Part shown: piece by piece, positions 8,677-15,383 of the stretch
Layout: each line of letters begins with the position of its first letter
Numbering within the stretch: the stretch's first letter is position 1
Assembly (NCBI GenBank): GCA_031270825.1
Contig: JAISXH010000008.1
Location: 1-47,068, forward strand
Direction of reading: 5' to 3'
DNA from: Bifidobacteriaceae bacterium
Lineage (GTDB): Bacteria; Actinomycetota; Actinomycetes; Actinomycetales; WQXJ01
DNA: 47,068 bases
Translations under genes and position numbers: made by a program
Notes under the pieces: model-generated
Database searches by the model: none
Told to the model about the DNA's origin: nothing
Seen by the model: the letters and a program-made list of their open reading frames with translations, nothing else

Positions 8677-8711
8677 GCTGCCGGATCAACACCTTCCCGG
8701 CATCCGGCAGC
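8677..8711. repeat. Inverted repeat between metI and metQ
   Basis: Arms GCTGCCGGAT (8677-8686) and ATCCGGCAGC (8702-8711) flank a 15-base loop; outer complementary segments GCCAACC (near 8640) and GGTTGGC (near 8731) enclose it. Such a structure could set the ratio of MetQ to MetNI by attenuation or by protecting an RNA end. Function is inferred. Confidence 0.6.
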
Positions 8712-8739
8712 GCTTCGGCTGCGCAGACGCGGGTTGGCG

Positions 8740-9465
8740 TCACCGGCTGTGGTCGAGCCGGCGAGCCAGGCCGTCCCCCAGAAGTTGGACGGCCTCGACC
8801 AGCACTAGCACGATCACCACCACCATCACGAAGATATCTGGCATATGACGGGTGTAGCCCCAGTTGTAAACAAGGTCGCCCAGACCGCCCGCGCCAATGG
8901 TCCCGGTGATCATGGAGTAGCCGATCAGGGTGATGAAGGTCACGGTGGCGGCCGCCACCAGGCCGGGCAGGGCTTCGCGGACCGCCACGCCCCAGGTGAT
9001 TTGCCAGCGTGAGGCCCCGGCCATCTGGGCGGCTTCGACCTTTCCCAACGGGACCTGGCGGATGGCGTTTTCAGCCAGCCGGGCATAGAAGGGGATGCAG
9101 CCGATGGCCAGCGCCGGCACGCCGCCTTGCCAGCCGATGGTCGAGCCCAGCAACGCCCGGGTGAAGCCGATCAGCAGCAGCATCAGGACGATGAAAGGGA
9201 TGGCCCGGCCCAGATCGACCACCAGGTTGAGGATCCGGTTGACGGGGCGATTGCGGCTCAGCCCTTGCGGGGCCGTCAGCCAGACCGCCAGACCCAGCGG
9301 CAGTCCGACCAGCACCCCGACCAGGCAGGAGATCGTCACTTGGCCCAGAGTGCCGCCCAGGGCCTCCCAAATCCGGGAGGTGAAATCGGTGTTGTTCAGG
9401 TAAGTGCCGCGATCGCGGGCCGCCAAGACCGATGTCAAAACCGTTGTCAAGACCGCCGCGTTCAT
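8740..9465 (-). CDS. metI: Methionine ABC transporter permease
   Basis: Membrane permease of the MetNIQ importer, 241 residues with about five to six helices. The cytoplasmic ATPase-contact loop is recognisable in QMAGASRWQITWGVAVREALPGL (about 160-182), an EAA-type motif, followed by the typical GYSMITGTIGAGGLGDL. Its ATG overlaps the metN stop (ATGA), so translation is coupled. Length and motif order fit MetI. The short N-terminus before the first helix includes a hydrophobic start (AAVLTTVLTSVLA) that could extend the membrane part. Confidence 0.93.
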   Translation of the reverse strand: MNAAVLTTVLTSVLAARDRGTYLNNTDFTSRIWEALGGTLGQVTISCLVGVLVGLPLGLAVWLTAPQGLSRNRPVNRILNLVVDLGRAIPFIVLMLLLIGFTRALLGSTIGWQGGVPALAIGCIPFYARLAENAIRQVPLGKVEAAQMAGASRWQITWGVAVREALPGLVAAATVTFITLIGYSMITGTIGAGGLGDLVYNWGYTRHMPDIFVMVVVIVLVLVEAVQLLGDGLARRLDHSR

Positions 9466-10448
9466 GGCGCCTCCTCCGGCTCCGCCACGAACAGACCGGC
9501 CTGACGCAGTTGTTTCACCACGCCTTCGCGCCCGTCCGCGTTGACAACCAATTGGAACCGGCCGACCCTGAGGCCGGCCAAAGTCTCAATGGTGCCGGCC
9601 TCGATCGCCGTGTCCTCGCTCAAGTCCGCCAGCAGCCGCAGCACTTGGCGAGTCGAGAAATCGACCGAAGAGAAGGACACCTCCAACTGCGCCCGCGCCT
9701 GCCCCACTGGCGTGGCCGCCAAAGGGATCAACTCGCGGGCCAACGGCGAGCCGTAGGCGGTGACCACTTCGCCGATCGGGCCCGACTGCACAATCCGCCC
9801 CCGCGACAGCAGTGACACCGAATCGCAGACTTGGCGAACCACCGCCATCTCGTGTGTGATGATCAGGACCGTCAACCCTAGAGTCAGGTTGACCTTCTTG
9901 ACCACCTCCAGCACTTGGCGGGTGGTGGCCCAGTCCAAGGCGGAGCTGGGCTCATCGCACAACAGCACCGACGGTTGGCTGGCCAGCGCGCGAGCGATGC
10001 CGACGCGCTGTTGTTGGCCGCCAGACAGTTGGGCCGGATAGGAGCCGCCCCGACCGTCCAGGCCGACCAGTTGGAGGAGTTCCTCGGCCCGGGCGTGGGC
10101 TGCCGCCTTGGGCACGCCCGAGACCCGCAGCGGGTAGGCCACGTTGGCGACGGCGGTCCGCGAGTCGAACAGATTGACATGCTGAAAGACCATGCCGATG
10201 CGACGTCGCTGGGAGCGGAGTTGCCGTTCCGGAAGCGCCGCCAGGTCTTCACCGCCAATCCTGACCGCCCCGGCGGTTGGGCGTTCGAGCAGGGTCAGAC
10301 AACGAATCAAGGTTGACTTGCCGGCGCCCGACGGCCCGACAATCCCGTGGATGGTCGAGGCGGGCACCCGTAGGGTGATGCCGTCGAGCGCTTGCACGGC
10401 GCCCGCGTTGGTGCGGAACTCCTTGCGGAGCTCTTCTAGCTCGATCAA
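9462..10448 (-). CDS. metN: Methionine ABC transporter ATP-binding protein
   Basis: ATPase subunit of the MetNIQ importer, 328 residues from a TTG start. Walker A GPSGAGKST (38-46), signature LSGGQQQR (141-148), Walker B VLLCDEPSS (161-169) and the H-loop ITHEMAVV are all present. The C-terminal 75 residues match the NIL (ACT-like) domain that binds methionine and inhibits transport when it is plentiful. The TTG at 10448 was chosen over the ATG at 10529 because GAGAGG lies 8 bases upstream and the protein then begins at the usual MIELEEL. It heads the operon. A perfect CRP-type palindrome lies about 140 bp upstream. Confidence 0.93.
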   Translation of the reverse strand: MIELEELRKEFRTNAGAVQALDGITLRVPASTIHGIVGPSGAGKSTLIRCLTLLERPTAGAVRIGGEDLAALPERQLRSQRRRIGMVFQHVNLFDSRTAVANVAYPLRVSGVPKAAAHARAEELLQLVGLDGRGGSYPAQLSGGQQQRVGIARALASQPSVLLCDEPSSALDWATTRQVLEVVKKVNLTLGLTVLIITHEMAVVRQVCDSVSLLSRGRIVQSGPIGEVVTAYGSPLARELIPLAATPVGQARAQLEVSFSSVDFSTRQVLRLLADLSEDTAIEAGTIETLAGLRVGRFQLVVNADGREGVVKQLRQAGLFVAEPEEAP

Positions 10449-10723
10449 TGTGCCAGCCTCTCTAGACGTGTGGCGCTTGGGTACGCGACGTTTGAGCTGA
10501 ACTTCAAACTGTTGGCGGCCTGGCGACAAGCCGACTGCTTCGCGAAGCGGCCTGAGGTTACCACGTTGGGCGCCGGGCCCCGCGCCAGTGTGATCTTGGT
10601 CACAAAATGGGTGGTTTTCGGCCCTCGGCGAGGCTTGGACGGCGCGGACCTTTGTGGCGGACCTAGTCGGCGCGCTATGGTCAAATCAAGCTACTCGCTA
10701 ATCTCCTGAGGTCCGGACAGGTA
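10449..10723. promoter_or_regulatory. Divergent metN / flavodoxin control region
   Basis: This 275-bp gap separates metN (minus) from a flavodoxin gene (plus). On the minus strand TAACCT (10560-10555) could be the metN -10 box, giving a leader of about 100 bases. That leader contains the palindromes GCTTCGCGAAGC and GTTTGA-N8-TCAAAC. On the plus strand TAATCT (near 10699) is a candidate -10 box for the flavodoxin gene. No SAM-riboswitch core was recognisable. Confidence 0.45.
10589..10604. promoter_or_regulatory. Perfect CRP/GlxR-type operator TGTGA-N6-TCACA
   Basis: TGTGATCTTGGTCACA matches the Crp/GlxR consensus TGTGA-N6-TCACA at all ten informative positions. Its centre is about 48 bases upstream of the putative metN transcription start, a position typical of activation, though it could serve the divergent flavodoxin gene instead. 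The matching regulator gene is not in this window. Confidence 0.7.
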
Positions 10724-11218
10724 ATGAAAGCCCTAGTTGTTGTGGCGTCGAAACACGGATCGACGCTGGAAATGGGCCGCGCCATCGCGGACGTGTTGGG
10801 CGAGCGCGGAATCGAGGCCGTGGTGCTGCCCCCGGGGAAGGTGACCTCGCTGGAGGGATTCGATGCCGTGGTCTTGGGCAGCGGCGTTTATTCGAACAAG
10901 ATGCTGCCGACCATGACGGCGTTGGCCTATCGCTGGGGCGACCAGCTGACCACCCGGCGGGTCTACCTGTTCTGTTCCGGTCCGCTCGACGCCAGCCCTC
11001 AGGCCCTGGTCAATTTGCCCCTCGAGGCGCGGACCCTGGCGCGACAGACGGGCGCCCGCTCGGTCAGGCACTTCGGCGGCCGGGTGGACTCGAGCGAATT
11101 GCGCCCCACCGAGCGGGCTCTGATGCGGATGACCGGCTCCCGCCCCGGCGACTACCGAGATTGGCCGGCCGTGGTCGCCTGGGCGGCCGAAATCGCCGAT
11201 GACGCCCTGGCCGCCTGA
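10724..11218 (+). CDS. Flavodoxin-domain protein (HemG-like)
   Basis: FMN-binding redox protein of 164 residues. The phosphate-binding loop is VVVASKHGSTLEMGRAIADVL (about 4-24) and a second flavin-contact segment is VLGSGVYSNKMLPTM (about 49-63). The overall pattern resembles flavodoxin-domain proteins annotated as menaquinone-dependent protoporphyrinogen oxidase (HemG-like), but many such actinobacterial proteins have no proven substrate. AGG just before the ATG is a weak ribosome site. It is a single-gene unit, divergent from metN, and ends in a gap rich in palindromes. Confidence 0.8.
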   Translation: MKALVVVASKHGSTLEMGRAIADVLGERGIEAVVLPPGKVTSLEGFDAVVLGSGVYSNKMLPTMTALAYRWGDQLTTRRVYLFCSGPLDASPQALVNLPLEARTLARQTGARSVRHFGGRVDSSELRPTERALMRMTGSRPGDYRDWPAVVAWAAEIADDALAA

Positions 11219-11233
11219 CCCCACCCCACGCAA

Positions 11234-11281
11234 GGGGACGGTGATTGTGCTGATTCCGCAGGGGGACGGTGATTGTGCTGA
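11234..11281. repeat. Two 20-bp direct repeats, period 28
   Basis: GGGGACGGTGATTGTGCTGA occurs at 11234-11253 and again, identical, at 11262-11281. It directly precedes the two-hairpin element and may be its outer part, although the second copy of that element at 19.2 kb does not carry it. Confidence 0.85.
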
Positions 11282-11290
11282 CGAGTGGTC

Positions 11291-11419
11291 TAGGAGCGTG
11301 GCGAATAACCACGCTCCGACCGCGTTGACGTGGTCGGCGCGAAGCGCTGGCCTAAGGAAACGCGGCAAGCAAGTGCGGCTTCGCGCCCGGGAATCCGGTT
11401 TACCGGATTCCCGGGCGCG
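11291..11419 (+). repeat. Two-hairpin dispersed repeat, copy A
   Basis: Hairpin 1 has arms GGAGCGTGG (11293-11301) and CCACGCTCC (11309-11317) with a 7-base loop. Hairpin 2 has perfect 17-bp arms (11382-11398 and 11403-11419) with loop TTTA. The first 40 bases (11291-11330) match the reverse complement of 19235-19274 at 37 of 40 positions, and the linker also aligns (GGAAACGCGG then GGCTTCG). The gaps between hairpins are 64 and 66 bases in the two copies. It lies between convergent genes, where it could also terminate transcription. Confidence 0.8.
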
Positions 11420-11469
11420 ACAGGCTGCGGCCATTGGCGCCGGCTGATCTCCCGAACCCGCCCCGGGCA

Positions 11470-11970
11470 CTAGCTTGAGCAGTCCAGCCAGTCGACGCCG
11501 ATTCGGTGCTGGGTGTCCAGCACTTTGACGATGGCTGGCACGGCGGCCTCTTCGATCACGCGGCCGACCAGCGGCACCGGGGATTTGACCTCGCCGCCGA
11601 ACTCGAGTCGGCTGCCGCCACCGGCCGGGTTGAGCCAGGCCGAACCCGTGACGCCCACGGCGGCGCCGCCCAGTTCGCCGGCCATGGTGGCGCGGCGCGA
11701 ACCGTCGTCGGCGGCCTCCTCCCAGACGAAGGCCTGGCGCAACTCGAGACCCTGGGGAAGCAAACCGCGCACTGAGGCTGGGAGTCCGGCGGTCGGCATC
11801 GTCGACCTGATCGTCACCGTGAAGCCGTTGCCGGGTCCGGGGCTGACCTCGACCTGGCTGGCTTCGGCGCCGGCGGCTGTGGCGGCGGCCAAGAGATATT
11901 CGCGGTTGCGGAGCAGCTCGGCGACCGTCTGCGGTTCAGCCTCGTAATCGTAGTGGGCCGCGAAACGCAT
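11470..11970 (-). CDS. DUF2505-family protein
   Basis: Soluble protein of 166 residues of the DUF2505 family found next to pdtaS in actinobacteria. The fold is expected to be SRPBCC/START-like: the N-terminus MRFAAHYDYEAEPQTVAELL and a repeated beta-strand pattern (GFTVTIRSTMP, RRATMAGELGG, SRLEFGGEVKSPVPLVG) end in a long helix (EEAAVPAIVKVLDTQH). No catalytic residues can be named and the ligand is unknown. The gene is divergent from pdtaS with only 22 bp between the two start codons. No Shine-Dalgarno precedes the ATG, and a TANNNT box ends 6 bases before it, so the mRNA is probably leaderless. Confidence 0.85.
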   Translation of the reverse strand: MRFAAHYDYEAEPQTVAELLRNREYLLAAATAAGAEASQVEVSPGPGNGFTVTIRSTMPTAGLPASVRGLLPQGLELRQAFVWEEAADDGSRRATMAGELGGAAVGVTGSAWLNPAGGGSRLEFGGEVKSPVPLVGRVIEEAAVPAIVKVLDTQHRIGVDWLDCSS

Positions 11971-11995
11971 GTCCCAAGACTAATATCTGGGGATG
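11968..11995. promoter_or_regulatory. Head-to-head overlapping -10 boxes for leaderless genes
   Basis: On the plus strand TAATAT (11981-11986) is followed by 6 bases and ATG (11993). On the minus strand TAGTCT (11982-11977) is followed by 6 bases and ATG (11970). The two -10 boxes share bases 11981-11982, so the polymerase footprints must exclude each other. Neither start has room for a Shine-Dalgarno. Spacing is seen directly; promoter activity is inferred. Confidence 0.6.
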
Positions 11996-13450
11996 CCATC
12001 GTTTGCCTCGATCGCCGAGCGGATGTCCGATCTGGGACCCGGGGACGTCGATTGGATCCGGCGTCTGACCGCCGACTGGCAAGTCGTGGCCGACCTGGCC
12101 TTCGCAGACCTGGTGGCATGGTTGCCGACAACGGCCGGATCCTTCGTGGCGGCGGCCCTGTGCCGTCCGGGGACGGGTGCGACCATCTACCACCAAGACG
12201 TGGTCGGCATGGTGGCCGGAGCGGCCCAGCGGGCGGACTTTCAAGAGGTCATGGACGGCGGCGTCATCAAGCGCCACCACGATCCCCGCTGGCACGGCTC
12301 GTTCGGCGTGCGCGAGGAAGTCATTCCGGTGGCGCACAAAGGCCGGGTCGTGGCTGTGGTGACGCGACACGGCAACATCGGCGTGCTGCGCAACCCCTCC
12401 CGCCTCGAGACCAACTACGTCGAGATGGCTGACGAGTTGGTCGGCATGATCGTTCGGGGCGAGTTTCCCTCGCCTTCGGCGCCGAGCGGCTCGGCTCGGC
12501 ACATGCCTAGAGTGGGGGACGGCATCATCCGGCTGAACACCCAGGGCCAAGTGTTGTTCGCGTCGCCGAACGCGCTGTCGGCCTTCCGCCGCGCCGGAGT
12601 GATCGCCGACCTGAACGGCGCGCTGCTGGTCGAAGTCTTGACCGAAGGCTTGCGCGGCGCGGGGCACGTCGATGAGACCTTGCCGGTGGTGGCGATGGGC
12701 CGGGCGCCATGGATCTCGGAGATCGAGTTGGGCGGAGCGTCGATCGTATTGCGGTCGATCCCGCTGACCAACCGTCTGAACCGGACCGGCGCGCTGGTGC
12801 TCAGCCGCGACGTCACCGACCTGAGGCGTTCCGAGATCGAGTTGATGACCAAAGACGCCACCATCCGCGAGATTCATCATCGGGTCAAGAACAATCTCCA
12901 GGAGGTCTCGGCTTTGCTGCGGATGCAGGCGCGGCGCTCGGCCAACCCGGAGGTGCAGGCCGCTTTGGGGGAGGCGATCCGCCGGGTCTCCACCATCGCG
13001 ACCGTGCATGAGACGTTGTCGCAGACCATAGCCCAGAGTGTCGACTTCGATTCGGTCTTCGGGCGCACCTTGCGGTTGGCCGCCGATGCCGCGTCGACCG
13101 GCATTCCGGTGCACACCGTCCAGGAGGGGAGCTTCGGCGACGTGCCCGGCGATGACGCCACCGCGCTGGCCATAGTCTTGACCGAATTGGTCACCAACGC
13201 GGTGGAGCACGGTCTGGCGCCGGTCGGCGGAGGCACTGTCTGGATTAAGGCCAAGCGTGACGCCAAAGCGCTGACCGTCACCATTGCCGACAACGGGGTT
13301 GGCATGTCGCCAGACGGCCCCCGATCGCATGAGGGTCTGGGCACCCAGATCGTGCGCACATTCGCGACTGGCGAATTGCGGGGATCAATCGATTGGCAGC
13401 CCAGGCCGGGTGGCGGAACGAAAGCGACTGTCACAGCAAATCTACGCTAA
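11993..13450 (+). CDS. pdtaS: PdtaS-type sensor histidine kinase (GAF-PAS-HisKA_2)
   Basis: Soluble histidine kinase of 485 residues with no membrane segment. A GAF-like domain (about 25-155) and a PAS-like domain (about 165-280) precede the HisKA_2 dimerisation domain with IHHRVKNNLQEVSALLRMQ (His295/296) and an HATPase_c domain containing ELVTNAVEHG and DNGVGM. This is the layout of actinobacterial PdtaS, which in mycobacteria phosphorylates the RNA-binding antiterminator PdtaR; no pdtaR is present here. Neighbours fit: in M. tuberculosis pdtaS also sits beside whiB1. The start has a -10 box 6 bases upstream and no ribosome site, suggesting a leaderless mRNA. Confidence 0.9.
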   Translation: MPSFASIAERMSDLGPGDVDWIRRLTADWQVVADLAFADLVAWLPTTAGSFVAAALCRPGTGATIYHQDVVGMVAGAAQRADFQEVMDGGVIKRHHDPRWHGSFGVREEVIPVAHKGRVVAVVTRHGNIGVLRNPSRLETNYVEMADELVGMIVRGEFPSPSAPSGSARHMPRVGDGIIRLNTQGQVLFASPNALSAFRRAGVIADLNGALLVEVLTEGLRGAGHVDETLPVVAMGRAPWISEIELGGASIVLRSIPLTNRLNRTGALVLSRDVTDLRRSEIELMTKDATIREIHHRVKNNLQEVSALLRMQARRSANPEVQAALGEAIRRVSTIATVHETLSQTIAQSVDFDSVFGRTLRLAADAASTGIPVHTVQEGSFGDVPGDDATALAIVLTELVTNAVEHGLAPVGGGTVWIKAKRDAKALTVTIADNGVGMSPDGPRSHEGLGTQIVRTFATGELRGSIDWQPRPGGGTKATVTANLR

Positions 13451-13459
13451 ACGCTCATT

Positions 13460-13475
13460 AGTGACACAGGTCACA
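13460..13475. promoter_or_regulatory. CRP/GlxR-like palindrome AGTGA-N6-TCACA
   Basis: AGTGACACAGGTCACA has nine of ten consensus positions and a perfect GTGAC/GTCAC core. It begins 10 bases after the pdtaS stop codon and no annotated gene starts nearby, so it is an orphan site unless a small RNA starts downstream. Confidence 0.5.
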
Positions 13476-13593
13476 ATTGTCAAGAAGGCGTGCCGAGACT
13501 GTCAAGAAGACGTGGCGGATCGGTGACGAATAGCTATTGGCCGGCGGCGCCGGGGTCACGAATCACCACCTGGGGGAAGCCCGGAGGCGGGGA

Positions 13594-13624
13594 AAGGGGT
13601 CGGCGCCCAAGGCGCCAACCCCTT
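13594..13624. terminator. Strong hairpin downstream of pdtaS
   Basis: Arms AAGGGGTCGGCGCC (13594-13607) and GGCGCCAACCCCTT (13611-13624) pair at 13 of 14 positions around the loop CAA; the single non-match is a C facing A. There is no long U-tract. It may terminate pdtaS or be part of a structured RNA. Confidence 0.6.
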
Positions 13625-13931
13625 CATGAGAACGTGCGGACCTTTCAGGCCATGCGCAGACTCCCAGGCGGGGTCTGCGCTGGTCACCTGGGAATCCGGC
13701 GAACAAAGGGGCACGCCGCAGGCGGAGGGCTTCCGCAGGTGAACCGGGCGCTTTAGGAGACGTGGGGGAGTGCGCCTCAGTTTGGGGACAGAGTCGGGTG
13801 GCGGCTAATGGCCGGTGACCCTGGAGTCGTTCCACTTAGCGCGAACAGACCAGTGGCACGCGCCCGCGCCACCGCCGCGCGCATTATCCGATACCCTTTT
13901 CAAGCTCCTTAGCAAGGGATGAAAGCCCAGG

Positions 13932-14180
13932 TCAGGCCGCCCGGCGAGCCCTCGCGTTGCGCCTCTTGAGAGAGCGCCGCTCATCTTCTGACAGCCCGCC
14001 CCAAACACCGGAATCCTGGTTGTTGTTAATTGCCCACTCGAGGCAGGAGGGGGCCACGTCGCAGCGTGCGCAAACGGCCTTGGCCTCCTCAATTTGCAGC
14101 AACGCCGGCCCAGTGTTGCCGATGGGGAAGAAAAGCTCCGGATCCTCATCCAGGCAAGCGGCGGCATGGCGCCAATCCAT
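13932..14180 (-). CDS. whiB1: WhiB1-like iron-sulfur regulator
   Basis: Wbl-family regulator of 82 residues that should carry a [4Fe-4S] cluster and bind the primary sigma factor. The four cluster cysteines are Cys9, Cys37, Cys40 and Cys46 (C-X27-C-X2-C-X5-C), followed by the GVWGG turn (58-62) and a basic tail (LKRRNARARRA). The sequence MDWRH...DEDPELFFPIGNTGPALLQI is very close to mycobacterial WhiB1, which is essential and NO-responsive. The ATG at 14180 has a strong AAAGGAG and gives the usual WhiB1 length; the frame is open upstream to 14315 but that part is unlike WhiB1. It is transcribed alone, probably from a CRP-controlled promoter. Confidence 0.95.
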   Translation of the reverse strand: MDWRHAAACLDEDPELFFPIGNTGPALLQIEEAKAVCARCDVAPSCLEWAINNNQDSGVWGGLSEDERRSLKRRNARARRAA

Positions 14181-14259
14181 TGAAACTCCTTTAGGGTTGA
14201 ACTGCGGCCCGGCGTGACCCGAACGGCACGGGACACGCGGTTGGTGACTTCCGCCCATT

Positions 14260-14316
14260 AGATTCACATACTCTTCCCGGTTTGACAAGGCTTTTGGCGG
14301 TGTGATGTGCGCCACA
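14260..14316 (-). promoter_or_regulatory. whiB1 promoter with CRP-like site
   Basis: On the minus strand TTGTCA (14288-14283) and GAATCT (14265-14260) are spaced 17 bases and would start transcription near 14253, about 70 bases before the ATG. Upstream, TGTGATGTGCGCCACA (14301-14316) matches TGTGA-N6-TCACA at nine of ten positions, centred near -55. CRP control of whiB1 is established in M. tuberculosis, which supports the reading. Confidence 0.6.
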
Positions 14317-14498
14317 GGCCGGCGGAGCCACCCTCTGGAATTAGTTTCACTGGTCGCGGAAGACGCCTTGACGGGCCAACACGCGAGGGTTGTCGCTATC
14401 TCAATGCGCGGCGCCAGGCGCCGTTGGCCCCCTTCTGTTCGCTAAGGGGCTGTTCTGGGCCGCTTCCGTGCGGGCTGTGCCCGGTCCTTGACCCTGGC
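14317..14498. repeat. Nested inverted repeats upstream of ppk2
   Basis: GGGCCAAC (14373-14380) pairs with GTTGGCCC (14423-14430), enclosing the palindrome CGGCGCCAGGCGCCG (14409-14423). A further hairpin CCCCTT/AAGGGG (14429-14434, 14444-14449) follows. No coding ORF is supported. If ppk2 is leaderless these structures lie upstream of its transcript and are not a 5' UTR. Confidence 0.5.
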
Positions 14499-14513
14499 TA
14501 CCCTGGATGCATG
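14499..14513 (+). promoter_or_regulatory. -10 box TACCCT placed for leaderless ppk2
   Basis: TACCCT (14499-14504), 6 bases, then ATG at 14511. No Shine-Dalgarno precedes the start. Confidence 0.45.
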
Positions 14514-15383
14514 AGCGCGACGCCGCCAATACCGAATCACGAACCGCACCCGCGAAGGCCGGCCAAGCTGTCCAGGCAGGCATATGAAAAAGAACTTTAC
14601 TGGCTCCAAGGGGAACTGGTCACGATGCAGGAGTGGATCAGGCGCGAGGGCCAGCGCCTGGTGGTCATCTTCGAGGGACGTGACGCGGCTGGCAAAGGCA
14701 GCGCCATCGCCCGCCTGACGCAGTACCTGAATCCTCGTTACTGTCAGGTGGTCGCCCTGCCCAAGCCGACTCGACGCGAGCAGGGGCAGTGGTACTTCCA
14801 GCGCTACGTGGAGCACCTGCCGTCAGCCGGCGAGATCACCATCTTCGACCGCTCTTGGTACAACCGGGCCGGTGTCGAGAGGGTGATGGGTTTCGCCACC
14901 CAGGAGCAGTACAAGCTGTTCCTGCGCCAGGTTCCGATCTTCGAGGATCTGTTGATCCAGGACGGGATCATGCTGCGCAAGTACTGGTTCTCGGTCAGCG
15001 ACGTCGAGCAGGAGCGTCGCTTCCTAGATCGCATGAAGGACCCGCTCAGGCGCTGGAAGTTGAGCCCCATGGACCTGGCCGCGATCACCCGCTGGGAAGA
15101 GTATTCGCGGGCCAAAGACGACATGTTCCTGGCCACCGACACCATCTCGTCGCCTTGGTACACCGTCGAATCGGAAGATAAGAAGCGCTCGCGGATCAAC
15201 GTCATCGCGCATCTGACCTCCTCGGTGCCCTACGAGCACCTCGAGCCCGAACCCTTGGACATCCCCGAGCGCCCGCCCCGCCAGAATTACTACCGGCCGC
15301 CCCGCGACATCGAGAACCACTACGTCCCGGACGTGGCGGCCAGCCTTGAGCGCAAGGCGACCAAGAAGTCCGCGCGCTCATAG
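14511..15383 (+). CDS. ppk2: Polyphosphate kinase 2
   Basis: Cytoplasmic PPK2-family enzyme of 290 residues, transferring phosphate between polyphosphate and nucleotides. Walker A is GRDAAGKGS (56-64) and the catalytic Walker B region is FDRSWYNRAGVERVMGF (112-128); a lid-region segment LDRMKDPLRRWKLSPMDL follows near 170-187. The single-domain length and GRDAAGKG motif fit class I PPK2, which mainly makes ATP or GTP from the diphosphates. The ATG at 14511 was chosen although the frame is open to 14307, because the upstream part has no coding character and a -10 box sits 6 bases before this ATG. The Pro-rich N- and C-termini are likely disordered. Confidence 0.93.
   Translation: MSATPPIPNHEPHPRRPAKLSRQAYEKELYWLQGELVTMQEWIRREGQRLVVIFEGRDAAGKGSAIARLTQYLNPRYCQVVALPKPTRREQGQWYFQRYVEHLPSAGEITIFDRSWYNRAGVERVMGFATQEQYKLFLRQVPIFEDLLIQDGIMLRKYWFSVSDVEQERRFLDRMKDPLRRWKLSPMDLAAITRWEEYSRAKDDMFLATDTISSPWYTVESEDKKRSRINVIAHLTSSVPYEHLEPEPLDIPERPPRQNYYRPPRDIENHYVPDVAASLERKATKKSARS

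Larger units (their letters stand above)
13451..13931. other. 481-bp structured gap without a gene (pdtaS-whiB1)
   Basis: No ORF here has convincing coding character. It holds a CRP-like palindrome (13460-13475), a 22-bp period repeat (TGTCAAGAAGGCGTG at 13478-13492 and a one-mismatch copy at 13500-13514), a strong hairpin (13594-13624), and a second hairpin with arms CGCAGAC/GTCTGCG near 13655-13680. It could encode a small RNA or carry the pdtaS 3' end and the whiB1 terminator. I recognise no known RNA family in it. Confidence 0.5.

Noticed and set aside
10449..10560. SAM riboswitch or T-box leader before metN
   Set aside because: The leader has palindromes but none of the conserved SAM-aptamer or T-box (TGGNACCGCG-type) segments.
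11219..11469. CRISPR array suggested by repeated 20-mers and palindromes
   Set aside because: Only two direct repeats with an 8-base spacer and no cas genes; the rest is two unrelated hairpins.
11936..13330. A 464-codon open frame antisense to pdtaS
   Set aside because: Same composition artefact: no domain, no ribosome site, and it runs through the divergent promoter region.
13805..13931. Cobalamin riboswitch suggested by a GCCACTGG segment on the minus strand
   Set aside because: The segment stands alone without the B12-box or surrounding stems, and lies downstream of whiB1 rather than upstream of a gene.
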